Source: an uncultured Ferrovibrio sp.
GTDB lineage: Bacteria; Pseudomonadota; Alphaproteobacteria; Ferrovibrionales; Ferrovibrionaceae
DNA: 64,000 bases
Reading direction: 5' to 3'
Assembly (NCBI RefSeq): GCF_937960835.1
Contig: NZ_CALGPC010000009.1
Span: forward strand, 248,001 to 312,000
Within the stretch, counting starts at the first letter, position 1, and the number at the start of each line of letters is the position of its first letter. The position numbers and the translations under genes are program-made. Shown here piece by piece: positions 50,613 to 59,856 of this stretch. The notes beneath the pieces are model-generated. The model searched no databases, was not told where the DNA came from, and saw only the letters and a list, made by a program, of their open reading frames with translations.

Positions 50613-51599
50613 TCATGGGGTGTCGCGGGTCAGATCGGATTGCAGCCATGACGGCCAGTCGGCTGCGGCATCCAGCTTCACATAAGCCATGCCGGTCAGG
50701 CCGGTCTTTACATGCTCCAGATATTGCTGCACCAGGCTTTGCGGCACGCGAGCCTTGACGCGATACATCATGCGATCGCGCTCGCTGCGCGTCTCGACCT
50801 GCTTGGGCGTGAATTGTGCACGCGCGGATACAAACGAGATCGTCGCAGGCACCGCCAGATCGGGCACGGCATCGAGCAGGATTCGCGCCGGCGCGCCGAT
50901 GGCCAGCCGGCCGACGACTTCGGTCGGCAGGAAGAAGGTCATGTAGACATCGGACAGATCGAGCAAAGTCGCCACCTTGCCGCCGGCGCCCAGAACCTCG
51001 CCCGGCTCGGCCAGACGAAACAGAATACGGCCGGCCTTCGGCGCTTTCAGCGTGCCATCGGCCAGGAGTTCGCGGATGCGTTCGGCCTCGGCCGAGGCGA
51101 CGCGGATGGCGGCATCGGCACCGCCCAGCTTGCTTTCGGCGGCAGCCAGAGCTGCCTCCGCCGTGCGGCGGATGTTGCGTTGCTGATCGACCTTCTGCTC
51201 GGAGACAAAGTTCTTGCCCGACAGAACCAGGGTGCGCTGCAGCTCCTTGTCGGCGAGTTCGAGTTCGCTTTTGCGCTGACGGATTTCCGCCAGTACCTGT
51301 TTGCGGTTTTCTTCCGCCTGCGCGATCTGCGCCTCGGCGGCACGGTACTGCGCTTCCAGATCGCGGGTATCCAGCCGCGCGATCAGTTGCCCGGCCTGCA
51401 CCAGTTCGCCTTCCTCGACCGCGATCTCAAGAACGCGGGCGGCGTATTTGGTGGCGATGTCGATCTCGTTGGCTTCGACGCGGCCGTTGCCGGCAACAAT
51501 GCCAGGCGGCAGGGACGATCTCTGCTTCAGATAATACCAGCCGCCAGCGGCTGCGGCACCGATGACGATGACCAAGAGCAAAAGCAGAAGGCGCCGCAT
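50613..51599 (-). CDS. HlyD-family membrane fusion protein (YhiI-like)
   Basis: A 328-residue periplasmic adaptor with an N-terminal anchor (MRRLLLLLLVIVIGAAAAGG). Biotinyl-lipoyl domain around GRVEANEIDIATKYAARV, a long coiled-coil (RDLEAQYRAAEAQIAQAEE and the following 100 residues) and a barrel (GEVLGAGGKVATLLDLSDV). Pairs with the RbbA-like ATPase ten bases downstream. The ATG at 51599 is preferred to a longer upstream start. Confidence 0.9.
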   Translation of the reverse strand: MRRLLLLLLVIVIGAAAAGGWYYLKQRSSLPPGIVAGNGRVEANEIDIATKYAARVLEIAVEEGELVQAGQLIARLDTRDLEAQYRAAEAQIAQAEENRKQVLAEIRQRKSELELADKELQRTLVLSGKNFVSEQKVDQQRNIRRTAEAALAAAESKLGGADAAIRVASAEAERIRELLADGTLKAPKAGRILFRLAEPGEVLGAGGKVATLLDLSDVYMTFFLPTEVVGRLAIGAPARILLDAVPDLAVPATISFVSARAQFTPKQVETRSERDRMMYRVKARVPQSLVQQYLEHVKTGLTGMAYVKLDAAADWPSWLQSDLTRDTP

Positions 51600-51837
51600 G
51601 ATCTCAGCCCGTTTATCCTGGTGTTGCTGTCCTGAAGAAGCCGCTTGCACCACGTATCGGCCAGGCCAGCGGGAAGGCGCCAAGTCTGGCGCCCATCCCC
51701 TTTTGCTTCATTGCGGTAAATCAATTCTCTTTCCGGAATGGATAACGCGCGAAATGCTGCCGCGACGCCAGCAAAACCCTTGTGCTGCCGTCTGCCAAAT
51801 TCGTATCGCGAAAATGGACACGACGGCCTCGCGCCGT

Positions 51838-52464
51838 TCACTGGCCGCGGATGTCCTTCAGCGCGCGCACCAGAATATCGATGACGCGGCGCTGTTCTTC
51901 CGGCGATGCCTCGGCTTTTTCGTTGAGCACCCGCCGCAGGGCATGCCGCACATTGCGCAGGCTGGCGGGTTCATCGGCCGGCGCGTCCTCGGCATCCTCA
52001 CCCCAGGCAAAGAATTGCCGCGCGCGCGCCATGCGCTCGCCGACCCGCGCCAGCTGCATCAGCATCGCATCGACCTGAGCGCGCCGTGCTGCGAGGAAGG
52101 TCTCGCCATCGGCCGTGATGCGGTAAAGCTTCTTGCTGCCTTCGGCTTGCACATTCGCATGGCCAATCTCTTCCAGATAGGTCAGCGCGGGATAGATCAC
52201 GCCGGGGCTGGGCGAATAAAATCCGTGGCTATACTCTTCCAATGCCTTGATCAGCTCGTAACCGTGGCGGGGCTTCTCCGACAGCAGCGCCAGGATCAGA
52301 AGCTGAAGATCGGCCGAGCCGATCAGGCGGCTGGCGCGGAAGCCGCGTCCGCCCATGCCGAAGCCGCCGCCGAAGGGGCCATGACCAAAGCCGCCATGGC
52401 GGCGATGCCGGGCCATGGCCATCAGAGAATGGCCGCGACAGGCGGCTTTAAGGCAGGAATGCAT
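51838..52464 (-). CDS. PadR-family transcriptional regulator
   Basis: A 208-residue regulator with an N-terminal glycine/histidine-rich stretch (RHRRHGGFGHGPFGGGFGMGG) given here as HRRHGGFGHGPF, followed by a PadR winged helix (LLILALLSEKPRHGYELIKAL, shown as LSEKPRHGYELIKAL, then SPGVIYPALTYLEEIGHANV) and a helical C-terminus with ASPEEQRRVIDILVRAL. The ATG at 52464 has AGGAAG seven bases upstream. It precedes the exporter operon on the same strand and a PadR-like operator lies just in front of it, so it likely represses itself and the exporter. Confidence 0.85.
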   Translation of the reverse strand: MHSCLKAACRGHSLMAMARHRRHGGFGHGPFGGGFGMGGRGFRASRLIGSADLQLLILALLSEKPRHGYELIKALEEYSHGFYSPSPGVIYPALTYLEEIGHANVQAEGSKKLYRITADGETFLAARRAQVDAMLMQLARVGERMARARQFFAWGEDAEDAPADEPASLRNVRHALRRVLNEKAEASPEEQRRVIDILVRALKDIRGQ

Positions 52465-52490
52465 GAGTTTTCTTCCTAAAATGCTCTTTT

Positions 52491-52510
52491 GATATATCGT
52501 AAGATATATC
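52491..52510. promoter_or_regulatory. Probable PadR operator upstream of padR
   Basis: Two copies of the palindrome GATATATC separated by GTAA form a symmetric AT-rich site, about 27 bases before the padR ATG and overlapping its likely promoter. This fits autoregulation by a PadR dimer. Confidence 0.6.
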
Positions 52511-52542
52511 TGTAGATGCTGAAGGCAAGAAGACAGGAACAG

Positions 52543-52630
52543 TGGTGCCCGCTGCCGGACTCGAACCGGCACGGCCTTGCGGCCTCGGGATTTTAAGTCC
52601 CGTGCGTCTACCAATTCCGCCAAGCGGGCA
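52543..52630 (-). tRNA. tRNA-Leu (anticodon UAA)
   Basis: An 88-base tRNA including the encoded CCA. The 7-bp acceptor stem pairs GCCCGC with GCGGGC; the D-arm, the anticodon arm CGGGA-CTTAAAA-TCCCG with anticodon TAA (52593-52595), the long variable arm (AGGCCGCAAGGCCG-type) and T-arm GCCGGTTCGAGTCCGGC are all present. The long variable arm is typical of leucine tRNAs. Confidence 0.97.
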
Positions 52631-52856
52631 GGCGTCCCTTCTCTAGGGCTGCCGGCGCAACCGGTCAATCGCCGCCTAGGGTCGATCCGCATCGCCCCGC
52701 CTGTACCGCGGCGGACATCCCATCGCGAAAAAGGCGAAGCGACTCCATCCGCCACAGACACAATCGCGGGAGATCGCAACATTGTGTCGCTACTCTCACA
52801 CGCAAAAAGCCCTGCAGCCTATCGCATTTCGACAGGCCCGGCCCTATCTTGCGGCC

Positions 52857-54092
52857 ATGGATCCTGTCGTCTTCACAAAAATCGCACGCTGCGTTGCGGA
52901 TGCATCATTGGACGGTTCGACCGAAGGCGAGATCCTCGCCTGTTTCGGTAACGCGCTGAACGAGGCAGGCATTCCGGTCACGCGCGCCATGCTGGGCGCC
53001 GATACGCTGCATCCGGTGCTGGCCGGACGCATCTTCATCTGGCATCGCGACATACCCGATGTGGGCCTGCATGAATTCGGCCGCTCCACGACGGCCGAAG
53101 GCGACCGCAAATGGCGCGAAAGCCCCTTCTACTATCTTGAGACAAGCGGCGAGTCGCTCTTTCGATTCCGCCTGCTTGGCCATAACGGCGACTATCCCTA
53201 TCCGGTTCTGAGCGAGCTCGCGCAGCAGGGCTTCACCGATTATCTCGTAACGATGACGCGTTTCGGCGAGAAGGGTGTCATCGGTCAGCTCGATTCCGTC
53301 TATGCCTCCTGGGCCACCACCAGCGATGCCGGCTATACCGATGCGCAATTAGAGACCTTGAAGGCATTGATCCCCTTTGCCGCCGCTGCCGTGCGCGGCG
53401 CCAGCGTACGGCGCATCGCCGATACGCTGGCCGAAACCTATCTCGGCCGCGATGCCGCCCGCCGCGTGCTGAGCGGCACGATCGGCCGCGGCGACGCCGA
53501 ACGGATTTCGGCAGCTTTATGGTTCAGCGACCTGCGCGGCTTCACCAAACTGGTCGATACCGTCTCGCCCAACCTGATCGTGCCTTTGCTCAACGACTAC
53601 GCCGGCGCCGCCGTCTCGGCGATCCATGCGCAGGGCGGCGAGGTGCTGAAATTCGTCGGCGACGGCGTGCTGGCGATCTTTCGCAGCAACGATCATGAAA
53701 GCGCGTCTTTGCGTGATGCCTGCCATGCGGCGTTGCTAGCCTTGCGCGAATGCCGCAAGAATTTGCGCGAGGTGCGCAACCGGCGCGCCAATGCCGGCCT
53801 GCCGGTTACCGAGATGTCGGTGGCGCTGCATGTCGGCGAGGCGCTGTACGGCAATTTCGGCGGCGAGGACCGGCTCGATTTCACCGTGGTGGGGCCGGCG
53901 GTGAACGAATTGTCGCGCATCTCCGGCCTTGCTCGTTCGGTCGAGCAGCCAGTGATCTTCTCCGCCGCTTTCCGCCAGGCCGCCGGCGGCCTGCAGGAAA
54001 AAGCCGTCTCGCTTGGCCGCTATGCGCTGCGCGGCGTGGAATCGCCGCAGGAATTGTTCACGCTCGACCCGATCCTGCTGCGCGGCGTTTAA
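52857..54092 (+). CDS. Class III adenylate/guanylate cyclase
   Basis: A 411-residue cyclase. The N-terminal half (about 200 residues, beginning DPVVFTKIARCVADASLDG as DPVVFTKIARC and ADASLDG) is a sensory region without clear family. The catalytic domain starts at about 230: metal aspartates in ALWFSDLRGFTKLVD and KFVGDGVLAIF, the base-contacting Lys in EVLKFVGDGV and the transition-state Asn/Arg in VNELSRI. This form usually makes cAMP. No membrane segment. It follows the divergent tRNA region and stands alone. A CRP-type site exists at 20974. Confidence 0.85.
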   Translation: MDPVVFTKIARCVADASLDGSTEGEILACFGNALNEAGIPVTRAMLGADTLHPVLAGRIFIWHRDIPDVGLHEFGRSTTAEGDRKWRESPFYYLETSGESLFRFRLLGHNGDYPYPVLSELAQQGFTDYLVTMTRFGEKGVIGQLDSVYASWATTSDAGYTDAQLETLKALIPFAAAAVRGASVRRIADTLAETYLGRDAARRVLSGTIGRGDAERISAALWFSDLRGFTKLVDTVSPNLIVPLLNDYAGAAVSAIHAQGGEVLKFVGDGVLAIFRSNDHESASLRDACHAALLALRECRKNLREVRNRRANAGLPVTEMSVALHVGEALYGNFGGEDRLDFTVVGPAVNELSRISGLARSVEQPVIFSAAFRQAAGGLQEKAVSLGRYALRGVESPQELFTLDPILLRGV

Positions 54093-54107
54093 AGCGCTTC
54101 AGCTGAA

Positions 54108-54827
54108 TTATTCAGCCGCAACCTCGGCCGCCTTCACCCGGTTCGCTTCCAGCGCTTCCAGGATGAGCTGTGCCACCTGCTCAGACGATGCCGGATTCTG
54201 CCCGGTGATCAGATTGCCATCGCGAAGCGCATGCGGCTGGAAATCCGGCGCGGCGACGAAATCGGCGCCCAGGCTGCGCAGCTTCGTTTCCAGCAGGAAA
54301 GGCACGGCTTTGGTGAGGCCGACCTTTTCCTCTTCGGAATTGGTGAAAGCCGTCACTCTGCGGCCTTTCACCAATGGATCGCCATCGTTGTTCACCACAT
54401 CCGTCAGGCCGGCCGGGCCGTGACAGACAGCGGCGACGATCTTGCCGCCTGCATCGAGCGCGGCGATCTTCTCTGCCAAAGCCTTGCTGCCCGGCAGATC
54501 CCACATCGTGCCATGACCGCCAGGCAGGAAAATCGCATCCACGGTGGAAATATCGACGCGCTCCACCGGCGTGGTGGTCTGCACTGCCTGCATGGCGGCG
54601 CGATCCGCCAAAAACCGCATAACGCAATCTGGCTTCGGCTCGCCACCATTGACGCTGCGCGGATCGAAGGGGATCGGTCCGCCCTTGATCGACGCCAAAG
54701 TGATCGTCGCGCCGGAATCGAGGAAAACGTAATACGGCGCTGCCAATTCTTCCGCCCAAACCCCTGTGGCATGCCCGTCATTCATCACATTGTGCGATGT
54801 CGCGACGACCAGAATATGGGCGCCCAT
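54108..54827 (-). CDS. DJ-1/PfpI family protein (Hsp31-like)
   Basis: A 239-residue class I glutamine-amidotransferase-like protein. The nucleophile cysteine is in VAAVCHGPAGLTDVV with FLPGGHGTMWDLPG upstream, and the ending region LITGQNPASSEQVAQ fits the Hsp31/HchA-like group (glyoxalase or chaperone-type). The ATG at 54827 has GGAGGTTAC upstream. A perfect palindrome at 54853 lies in the promoter, so it is likely controlled by a dedicated repressor. Confidence 0.87.
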   Translation of the reverse strand: MGAHILVVATSHNVMNDGHATGVWAEELAAPYYVFLDSGATITLASIKGGPIPFDPRSVNGGEPKPDCVMRFLADRAAMQAVQTTTPVERVDISTVDAIFLPGGHGTMWDLPGSKALAEKIAALDAGGKIVAAVCHGPAGLTDVVNNDGDPLVKGRRVTAFTNSEEEKVGLTKAVPFLLETKLRSLGADFVAAPDFQPHALRDGNLITGQNPASSEQVAQLILEALEANRVKAAEVAAE

Positions 54828-54852
54828 AACGTAACCTCCATCTCGAAGATGG

Positions 54853-54870
54853 CCGTTACATAAGTAACGG
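54853..54870. promoter_or_regulatory. Perfect inverted repeat in the DJ-1 gene promoter
   Basis: CCGTTAC-ATAA-GTAACGG, 7-bp arms with a 4-base centre, lies 26 bases upstream of the ATG. The GTTAC/GTAAC half-sites resemble HxlR-type operators, but no HxlR gene is in the window, so the regulator must be elsewhere. Confidence 0.6.
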
Positions 54871-54952
54871 AAAAAGCGTTTCAACGGGAACGAATCAGGG
54901 CGCGGCGGAATTAAATTCCGCGCAAAGCGCGCTTCACACAAGGTCTGAAAAA

Positions 54953-54984
54953 CATCATGCCCGGATGGAAGTCCGGGCATGATG
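54953..54984 (-). terminator. Intrinsic terminator of the RND operon
   Basis: Perfect 13-bp stem (CATCATGCCCGGA / TCCGGGCATGATG) with a TGGAAG-type loop. On the minus strand it is followed by TTTTTCAG. It lies about 27 bases after the RND pump stop codon. Confidence 0.85.
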
Positions 54985-55010
54985 CAAAGCGAGGTTTTTA
55001 GTCTCTCGTT

Positions 55011-58000
55011 TTATTCGCCGGCTGGTCCCGGCCCAGGCTGTGGCCTTGGCTGCGGTGCTGCTGCCGCGGCACGGCGGGCTGTGATCGCCCGCAGCACGAC
55101 ATAGAAGACCGGCGTCAAAAACAGGCCCACGAAAGTCACGCCGATCATGCCGGAGAACACCGCGGTGCCCAGCGCGCGCCGCATCTCTGCCCCCGCGCCG
55201 CTGGCCGTGACGAGCGGCAGCACGCCGAGGATGAAGGCAAAGGCCGTCATCAGAATCGGACGCAGACGCAGCCGGCAGGCCTCGATGACCGCTTCGACCG
55301 GCTTGTGGCCTTCATGCTCAAGCTGACGGGCGAATTCGACGATCAGGATCGCATTCTTCGCCGCCAGACCGATCAGCACCACAAGGCCGATCTGGACCAG
55401 GATGTTGTTGTCGATCCCGACCAGCATGACGCCGGTCAAGGCGAACAGCATCGACATCGGCACGATCAGCATGATCGCCAGCGGCAGAATCCAGCTTTCA
55501 TACTGCGCCGACAGCGCCAGGAAGACGAAGACGATCGACAGCGCGAAGATGAAGATCGCGGTGTTGCCGGTCGAACGCTCCTGCAATGCGATTTCCGTCC
55601 ATTCGAAGCTCTGGCCCGGCTGCAGCACTTCGCTGGCCAGCTTCTCCATCGCCGTCAGCGCCTGGCCGGTGGAGAAGCCCGGCGCGGTGTTGCCCTGCAG
55701 CGGCACGGAGACATACATGTTGTAGCGCTGCACAAGCTGCGGGCCGGCTGTTTCGTGAATCTCGACCAGCGTGCCGAGCGGCACCAGTTCGCCGCTTGCT
55801 GAGCGCACCTTCAGGCGCTGGATATCTGCCTTGTCGAGACGGAACTCAGCTGCTGCCTGGGCGCGCACCTGGAAGACGCGGCCGAACGCGTTGAAGTCGT
55901 TCACGTAGGACGAGCCGAGATTGGTCTGCAGCGCATCGAAGATATTCGCCATCGGCACGTTCAGCATCTGCGCCTTGGCGCGGTCGATGTTGAGGAAGAC
56001 CTGCGGCGAGTCTGCCGTGAAGGTGGTGAACACGCCGGTCAGACCCGGGGTCTGCATCGCGCGGCCCATGATCTGATAGGCGGCCGCCAGCAAGGGGCGC
56101 ATATCATCGCTGCTGCGGTTTTGAAGCTGCATCTTGAAACCGCCGCCTGAGCCAATACCGGGCACCGCCGGCGGCGGCACCGCGATAACGAAGGCTTCCT
56201 CGATGGCCTGCAGGCGGCCGATCATCTGGCCAATGATCGCATCGCCGGTCAGGCCCTGTGCCAGACGGTCCTCGAAGGCCGAGAAGGTGGTGAACATCAC
56301 CGCCGAGGAATTCGAGTTGGTGAAGGTGGCGCCGTTAAAGCCCGGGATGCCCACCACATGCTCGACGCCCGGCATGCCCTGCACCAGCTGGGTCGCCTTC
56401 TGCACGACCTCGTCGGTGCGATCCAGCGTCGCGCCGTCAGGAAGCTGGATCACCACGATGGCATAGCCGCGATCCAGCGGCGGAATGAAACCCTGCGGCA
56501 CGGCGCCGAAAATCCACACCGTTGCCGCAACCAGCGCGCCATAGACACCCAGCATCATGAAGCGGCGCTTGACGATGGCGCCGATGCTGCGGGCATAGCC
56601 GCCGCTCATCCTGTCGAAGCCGCTGTTGAACTTGCGGGCGAAAAGCTGTCCGACCCGCACCGGCAGGAAGCGCGAGCGATGCTCTTCGCCCTTCCTGTGC
56701 GGCTTGAGCAAAATGGCGCCGAGCGCGGGCGATAGGGTCAGCGAGTTGAAGGCTGACAGAATGGTTGCCACCGCGATGGTCAGGGCAAACTGGCGGTAGA
56801 ACTGGCCCGAGATGCCGGGAATGAAGGCGGTGGGAATGAACACCGCCGACAGCACTACAGCAATCGCCACCACCGCGCGGCCGACTTCATCCATCGTTTC
56901 ATGGGCGGCGTCGCGCGGCGACATGCCGAGCGCGATGTTGCGTTCGATATTCTCCACCACCACGATGGCGTCGTCGACGACGATGCCGATTGCCAGCACC
57001 AGACCGAACAGGGTCAGCACGTTCAGGGTGAAGCCGAAAGCCGACATCACGAAGAAGGTGCCAACCAGCGAGACCGGAATGGCGAGGATCGGAATCAGTG
57101 AGGCGCGCCAGTTCTGCAGGAAGATCAGCACCACCAGCGCGACCAGGATGATCGCTTCGATCAGGGTCTTGTAGACCTCGTCGATGGACTGGTCGATGAA
57201 TTCGGTCGGATTGTAGATGATGGTGTATTCCAGCCCTGGCGGGAATTCCTTCTGCAGCTCGTCCATCTTGGCGATGACGGCCTTCGAGGTTTCCAGCGCG
57301 TTGGTGCCCGGCCGCTGGAACACGCCCATGGCGATGGCGGTCTGGCCGTCGAGATACGAGCGGCTGACATAGTCACGGCCGCCGAGCTCGACGCGGGCCA
57401 CATCCTGCAGGCGCACCAGCCGGCCGTCCGTGCCGACCTTGACAATGACATTGCGGAACTGCCGCACATCCTCGAAACGGCCCTGCGTGGTGACGATTGC
57501 CTGGATCGGCGTGTCGGCAGGAGCCGGCTGCTGACCCAGTGCACCGCCGGAGACCTGCACGTTCTGCGCCTGCAGCGCCGTCACGATGTCGTTGGCAGAC
57601 AGGCTGAAGGCAGCCAGGCGGGCGGGATCGAGCCAGATGCGGATGGCGTATTCGCTGCCGCCGAAAACGATGACATTGCCCACGCCGTCGAGCCGCAGAA
57701 GCTGCTCGCGGATCCGCAGGTTCATGTAGTTGGCGATATACAGCTCGTCGTAGCGCTTATCGGGCGACAGCAGATGCACCACCATGAGGAAGTCGCCGGC
57801 CTGCTTGGTCGTGGTGATGCCCTGGCGGCGCACTTCTTCAGGCAGACGCGGCTCGGCGATGGCGACGCGGTTCTGCACCTGCACCTGCGCAGTATCCAGA
57901 TCGGTGCCCGGCCGGAAGGTGACGGTCAGCTGCATCTGGCCGTCTGATGTCGAGTAGGACGACATGTACAGCATGTTCTCGACGCCGTTGATCTCCTGCT

Positions 58001-58202
58001 CGATCGGCGTTGCCACCGTTCGGGCCAGTGTCTCCGGATCGGCGCCGGGATAGCGCGCCGTCACGTTGATCTGCGGCGGCGCGATCTCGGGATATTCGGT
58101 GACCGGCAGCTGAAAATAGGCGATCGCGCCGATGATCACCGTCACGATCGAGATCACCGAGGCGAAGATCGGCCGGTCGACGAAGAAGTGTCCGAATTTC
58201 AT
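55011..58202 (-). CDS. RND multidrug efflux permease (AcrB/MexB type)
   Basis: A 1063-residue inner-membrane proton-driven pump of the HAE1 family with 12 predicted helices and two large periplasmic loops. The start MKFGHFFVDRPIFASVISIV, shown as FFVDRPIFASVISIV, PITEYPEIAPPQI-type motif (PVTEYPEIAPPQ), the proton relay in GLVLAIGIVVDDAIVVVENIER (as LAIGIVVDDAIVVVENI) and GLAAKNAILIVEFA are diagnostic. The C-terminus is proline-rich. Second gene of adaptor-pump operon; no outer membrane TolC-type gene follows. Confidence 0.95.
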   Translation of the reverse strand: MKFGHFFVDRPIFASVISIVTVIIGAIAYFQLPVTEYPEIAPPQINVTARYPGADPETLARTVATPIEQEINGVENMLYMSSYSTSDGQMQLTVTFRPGTDLDTAQVQVQNRVAIAEPRLPEEVRRQGITTTKQAGDFLMVVHLLSPDKRYDELYIANYMNLRIREQLLRLDGVGNVIVFGGSEYAIRIWLDPARLAAFSLSANDIVTALQAQNVQVSGGALGQQPAPADTPIQAIVTTQGRFEDVRQFRNVIVKVGTDGRLVRLQDVARVELGGRDYVSRSYLDGQTAIAMGVFQRPGTNALETSKAVIAKMDELQKEFPPGLEYTIIYNPTEFIDQSIDEVYKTLIEAIILVALVVLIFLQNWRASLIPILAIPVSLVGTFFVMSAFGFTLNVLTLFGLVLAIGIVVDDAIVVVENIERNIALGMSPRDAAHETMDEVGRAVVAIAVVLSAVFIPTAFIPGISGQFYRQFALTIAVATILSAFNSLTLSPALGAILLKPHRKGEEHRSRFLPVRVGQLFARKFNSGFDRMSGGYARSIGAIVKRRFMMLGVYGALVAATVWIFGAVPQGFIPPLDRGYAIVVIQLPDGATLDRTDEVVQKATQLVQGMPGVEHVVGIPGFNGATFTNSNSSAVMFTTFSAFEDRLAQGLTGDAIIGQMIGRLQAIEEAFVIAVPPPAVPGIGSGGGFKMQLQNRSSDDMRPLLAAAYQIMGRAMQTPGLTGVFTTFTADSPQVFLNIDRAKAQMLNVPMANIFDALQTNLGSSYVNDFNAFGRVFQVRAQAAAEFRLDKADIQRLKVRSASGELVPLGTLVEIHETAGPQLVQRYNMYVSVPLQGNTAPGFSTGQALTAMEKLASEVLQPGQSFEWTEIALQERSTGNTAIFIFALSIVFVFLALSAQYESWILPLAIMLIVPMSMLFALTGVMLVGIDNNILVQIGLVVLIGLAAKNAILIVEFARQLEHEGHKPVEAVIEACRLRLRPILMTAFAFILGVLPLVTASGAGAEMRRALGTAVFSGMIGVTFVGLFLTPVFYVVLRAITARRAAAAAPQPRPQPGPGPAGE

Positions 58203-58223
58203 ATCTGCCTCGCGCCTTGCGGC

Positions 58224-59510
58224 TTATTGCTGGGTGGCGGCGGCGGCCTGACCGCCCGCCTGGCCGCCTTGGCCTTGCTGCTGCTGCTGCGCGGCCAGGG
58301 CCATCAGTCCCGGCCAGACCGGCGGCAGGGTGACCGGCTGCGGCGTCACCTTGCCGCCGCCAAGCCGCACGCGCTGCAGGCCGTTGATCACCACGGTTTC
58401 GTTGCCCGTCAGGCCTTCGCGGATGATGCGGTATTTGTCGGTGCGCGAGCCAAGCCGCACCGGCTGCTGCCGCACGCTGCCGTCATCCTCCACGACATAG
58501 ACGTAACGGCGCTCCAGATCGGCGAGGATCGCTTCATCGGGCAGCAGGATGCCCTGATATTCCGGACTGCCCGGCACGGCGATGCGGCCGAACAGGCCTG
58601 GCGTCAGGAACAGTTCCTTGTTCTCCAGCACGGCGCGCTGACGCATCGTGCCGGTTTCCGGATCAAGCCGGTTGTCGCTGAAATCGAGCACACCCTTATG
58701 GGTGAACTCTTTTTCGTCGGTCAGCTGCACCAGCACCGGCAGGCCGCCGGCGCTGTTTCCATTGCCGTTGCCGTTCATGCTGCTGGCGCCGCCGCGCTTG
58801 GCGATGCGCTGATAGGCCAGATAGGACCGCTCGTCGATATCGAAATAGAAATAGATCGGGTCGAGCTGCACGATGGTGGTCAGCAGCGTCTCGTTCTCGC
58901 GCACGAGATTGCCTTCGGTCACCAGCTTGCGGGAAATGCGGCCCGAGATCGGTGCGCGGATTTCGGTGAATTCCACATTCAGCCGCGCCGTATCCATGGC
59001 GGCGCGCGCGCCGGCGATGTCGGCCTGGGCCTGCAGGAAGGCCTGACGCCGCTCTTCCAGCGTGCGCACGGGCGCAGCGCCGGTCTTGGCCAGCTGCTGA
59101 TAGCGCTCATAGTCGCTGCGCGCAAAATCGAGCCTGGTCTGCAGCGCGTTGAGATCGGCCTGCGCCTGGTTCAGCACCGCCTGATAGGGACGGCGGTCGA
59201 TGGTGAACAGCAGATCGCCCTGCTGGACCACCGCGCCGTCGCTGAAATGCACCTTGTCGAGATAGCCGTTCACGCGGGCGCGGATCTCGACATAGCCCAC
59301 GGCTTCGAAACGGCCGGTATATTCGTCCATCTCGACAATCGGCTTCACCAGCGGCTTTGACACCGTCACCGGCGGCGGGCCTCCCGGGCCGCCTTGGGCG
59401 TTGGCGTTCGCTGCGATTCCTGTCGAGGTCAGAACGGCGGAGAGAAGAGCGAAACCAAACAGCGCTGCCTCGGCTTTTTTGCCGTCTGGGCGGACCATTA
59501 CGATTGTCAT
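58224..59510 (-). CDS. RND periplasmic adaptor protein (AcrA/MexA type)
   Basis: A 428-residue membrane fusion protein for the pump that follows. A hydrophobic N-terminal segment ends near ANANAQG; it lacks a clear lipobox. Conserved YTGRFEAVGYVEIRARVNGYL, the coiled-coil, EIRAPISGRISRKLVTEGNLV and LDPIYFYFDIDE fit the AcrA family. The C-terminus is glutamine-rich (QQQQQGQGGQAGG). GGGGAAA precedes the ATG. 21 bases upstream of the pump. Confidence 0.94.
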   Translation of the reverse strand: MTIVMVRPDGKKAEAALFGFALLSAVLTSTGIAANANAQGGPGGPPPVTVSKPLVKPIVEMDEYTGRFEAVGYVEIRARVNGYLDKVHFSDGAVVQQGDLLFTIDRRPYQAVLNQAQADLNALQTRLDFARSDYERYQQLAKTGAAPVRTLEERRQAFLQAQADIAGARAAMDTARLNVEFTEIRAPISGRISRKLVTEGNLVRENETLLTTIVQLDPIYFYFDIDERSYLAYQRIAKRGGASSMNGNGNGNSAGGLPVLVQLTDEKEFTHKGVLDFSDNRLDPETGTMRQRAVLENKELFLTPGLFGRIAVPGSPEYQGILLPDEAILADLERRYVYVVEDDGSVRQQPVRLGSRTDKYRIIREGLTGNETVVINGLQRVRLGGGKVTPQPVTLPPVWPGLMALAAQQQQQGQGGQAGGQAAAATQQ

Positions 59511-59856
59511 TGAATTTCCCCGAAATTTCGCATGCGCGAAGAACTAGGCATATCGTCGTGTTACGACAAGCAAATGCTTTGTGATGAATGCCACGAAAAC
59601 CAGACGTTGCAGCACTTTAGCGACGAGGCTGCGGCGATGCCGCCGAAACATTGAACCGCTACAATCCGCATGTCCGTATTCGCGAACCCAAATGAAACCT
59701 TGCCAAACCGGCGTTAAGGGGCGCCCGTCTAGCAGAGAACGCCCTAGTACACAACCAGAACATATTCTCGCAGTGTTACAGGCGCGTCGTCCTTAGACGG
59801 ATGAACGTTGACGGATGAATGCTGCGTTATGTGACAAGCCCAGAGCGGACTTGAAA
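59511..59856. other. Control region upstream of the RND operon
   Basis: About 345 bases without a recognised gene; the RND operon promoter should lie in its left part. It contains the inverted repeats at 59555-59567 (GTCGT-GTT-ACGAC) and 59566-59582. A short frame at 59581-59796 looks like chance because it is arginine- and proline-rich with no ribosome site. Confidence 0.5.
59566..59582. promoter_or_regulatory. Near-palindrome upstream of the RND operon
   Basis: ACAAGCAAATGCTTTGT is almost symmetric (ACAAGCA and TGCTTTGT) with one base offset. It resembles AcrR/TetR-type operators that control efflux pumps. No TetR gene is next to the operon. Confidence 0.4.

Noticed and set aside
59581..59796. 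Open frame of 71 codons upstream of the RND operon
   Set aside because: Arg/Pro-rich, no ribosome site, no recognisable motif, and it overlaps the operator-like repeat.
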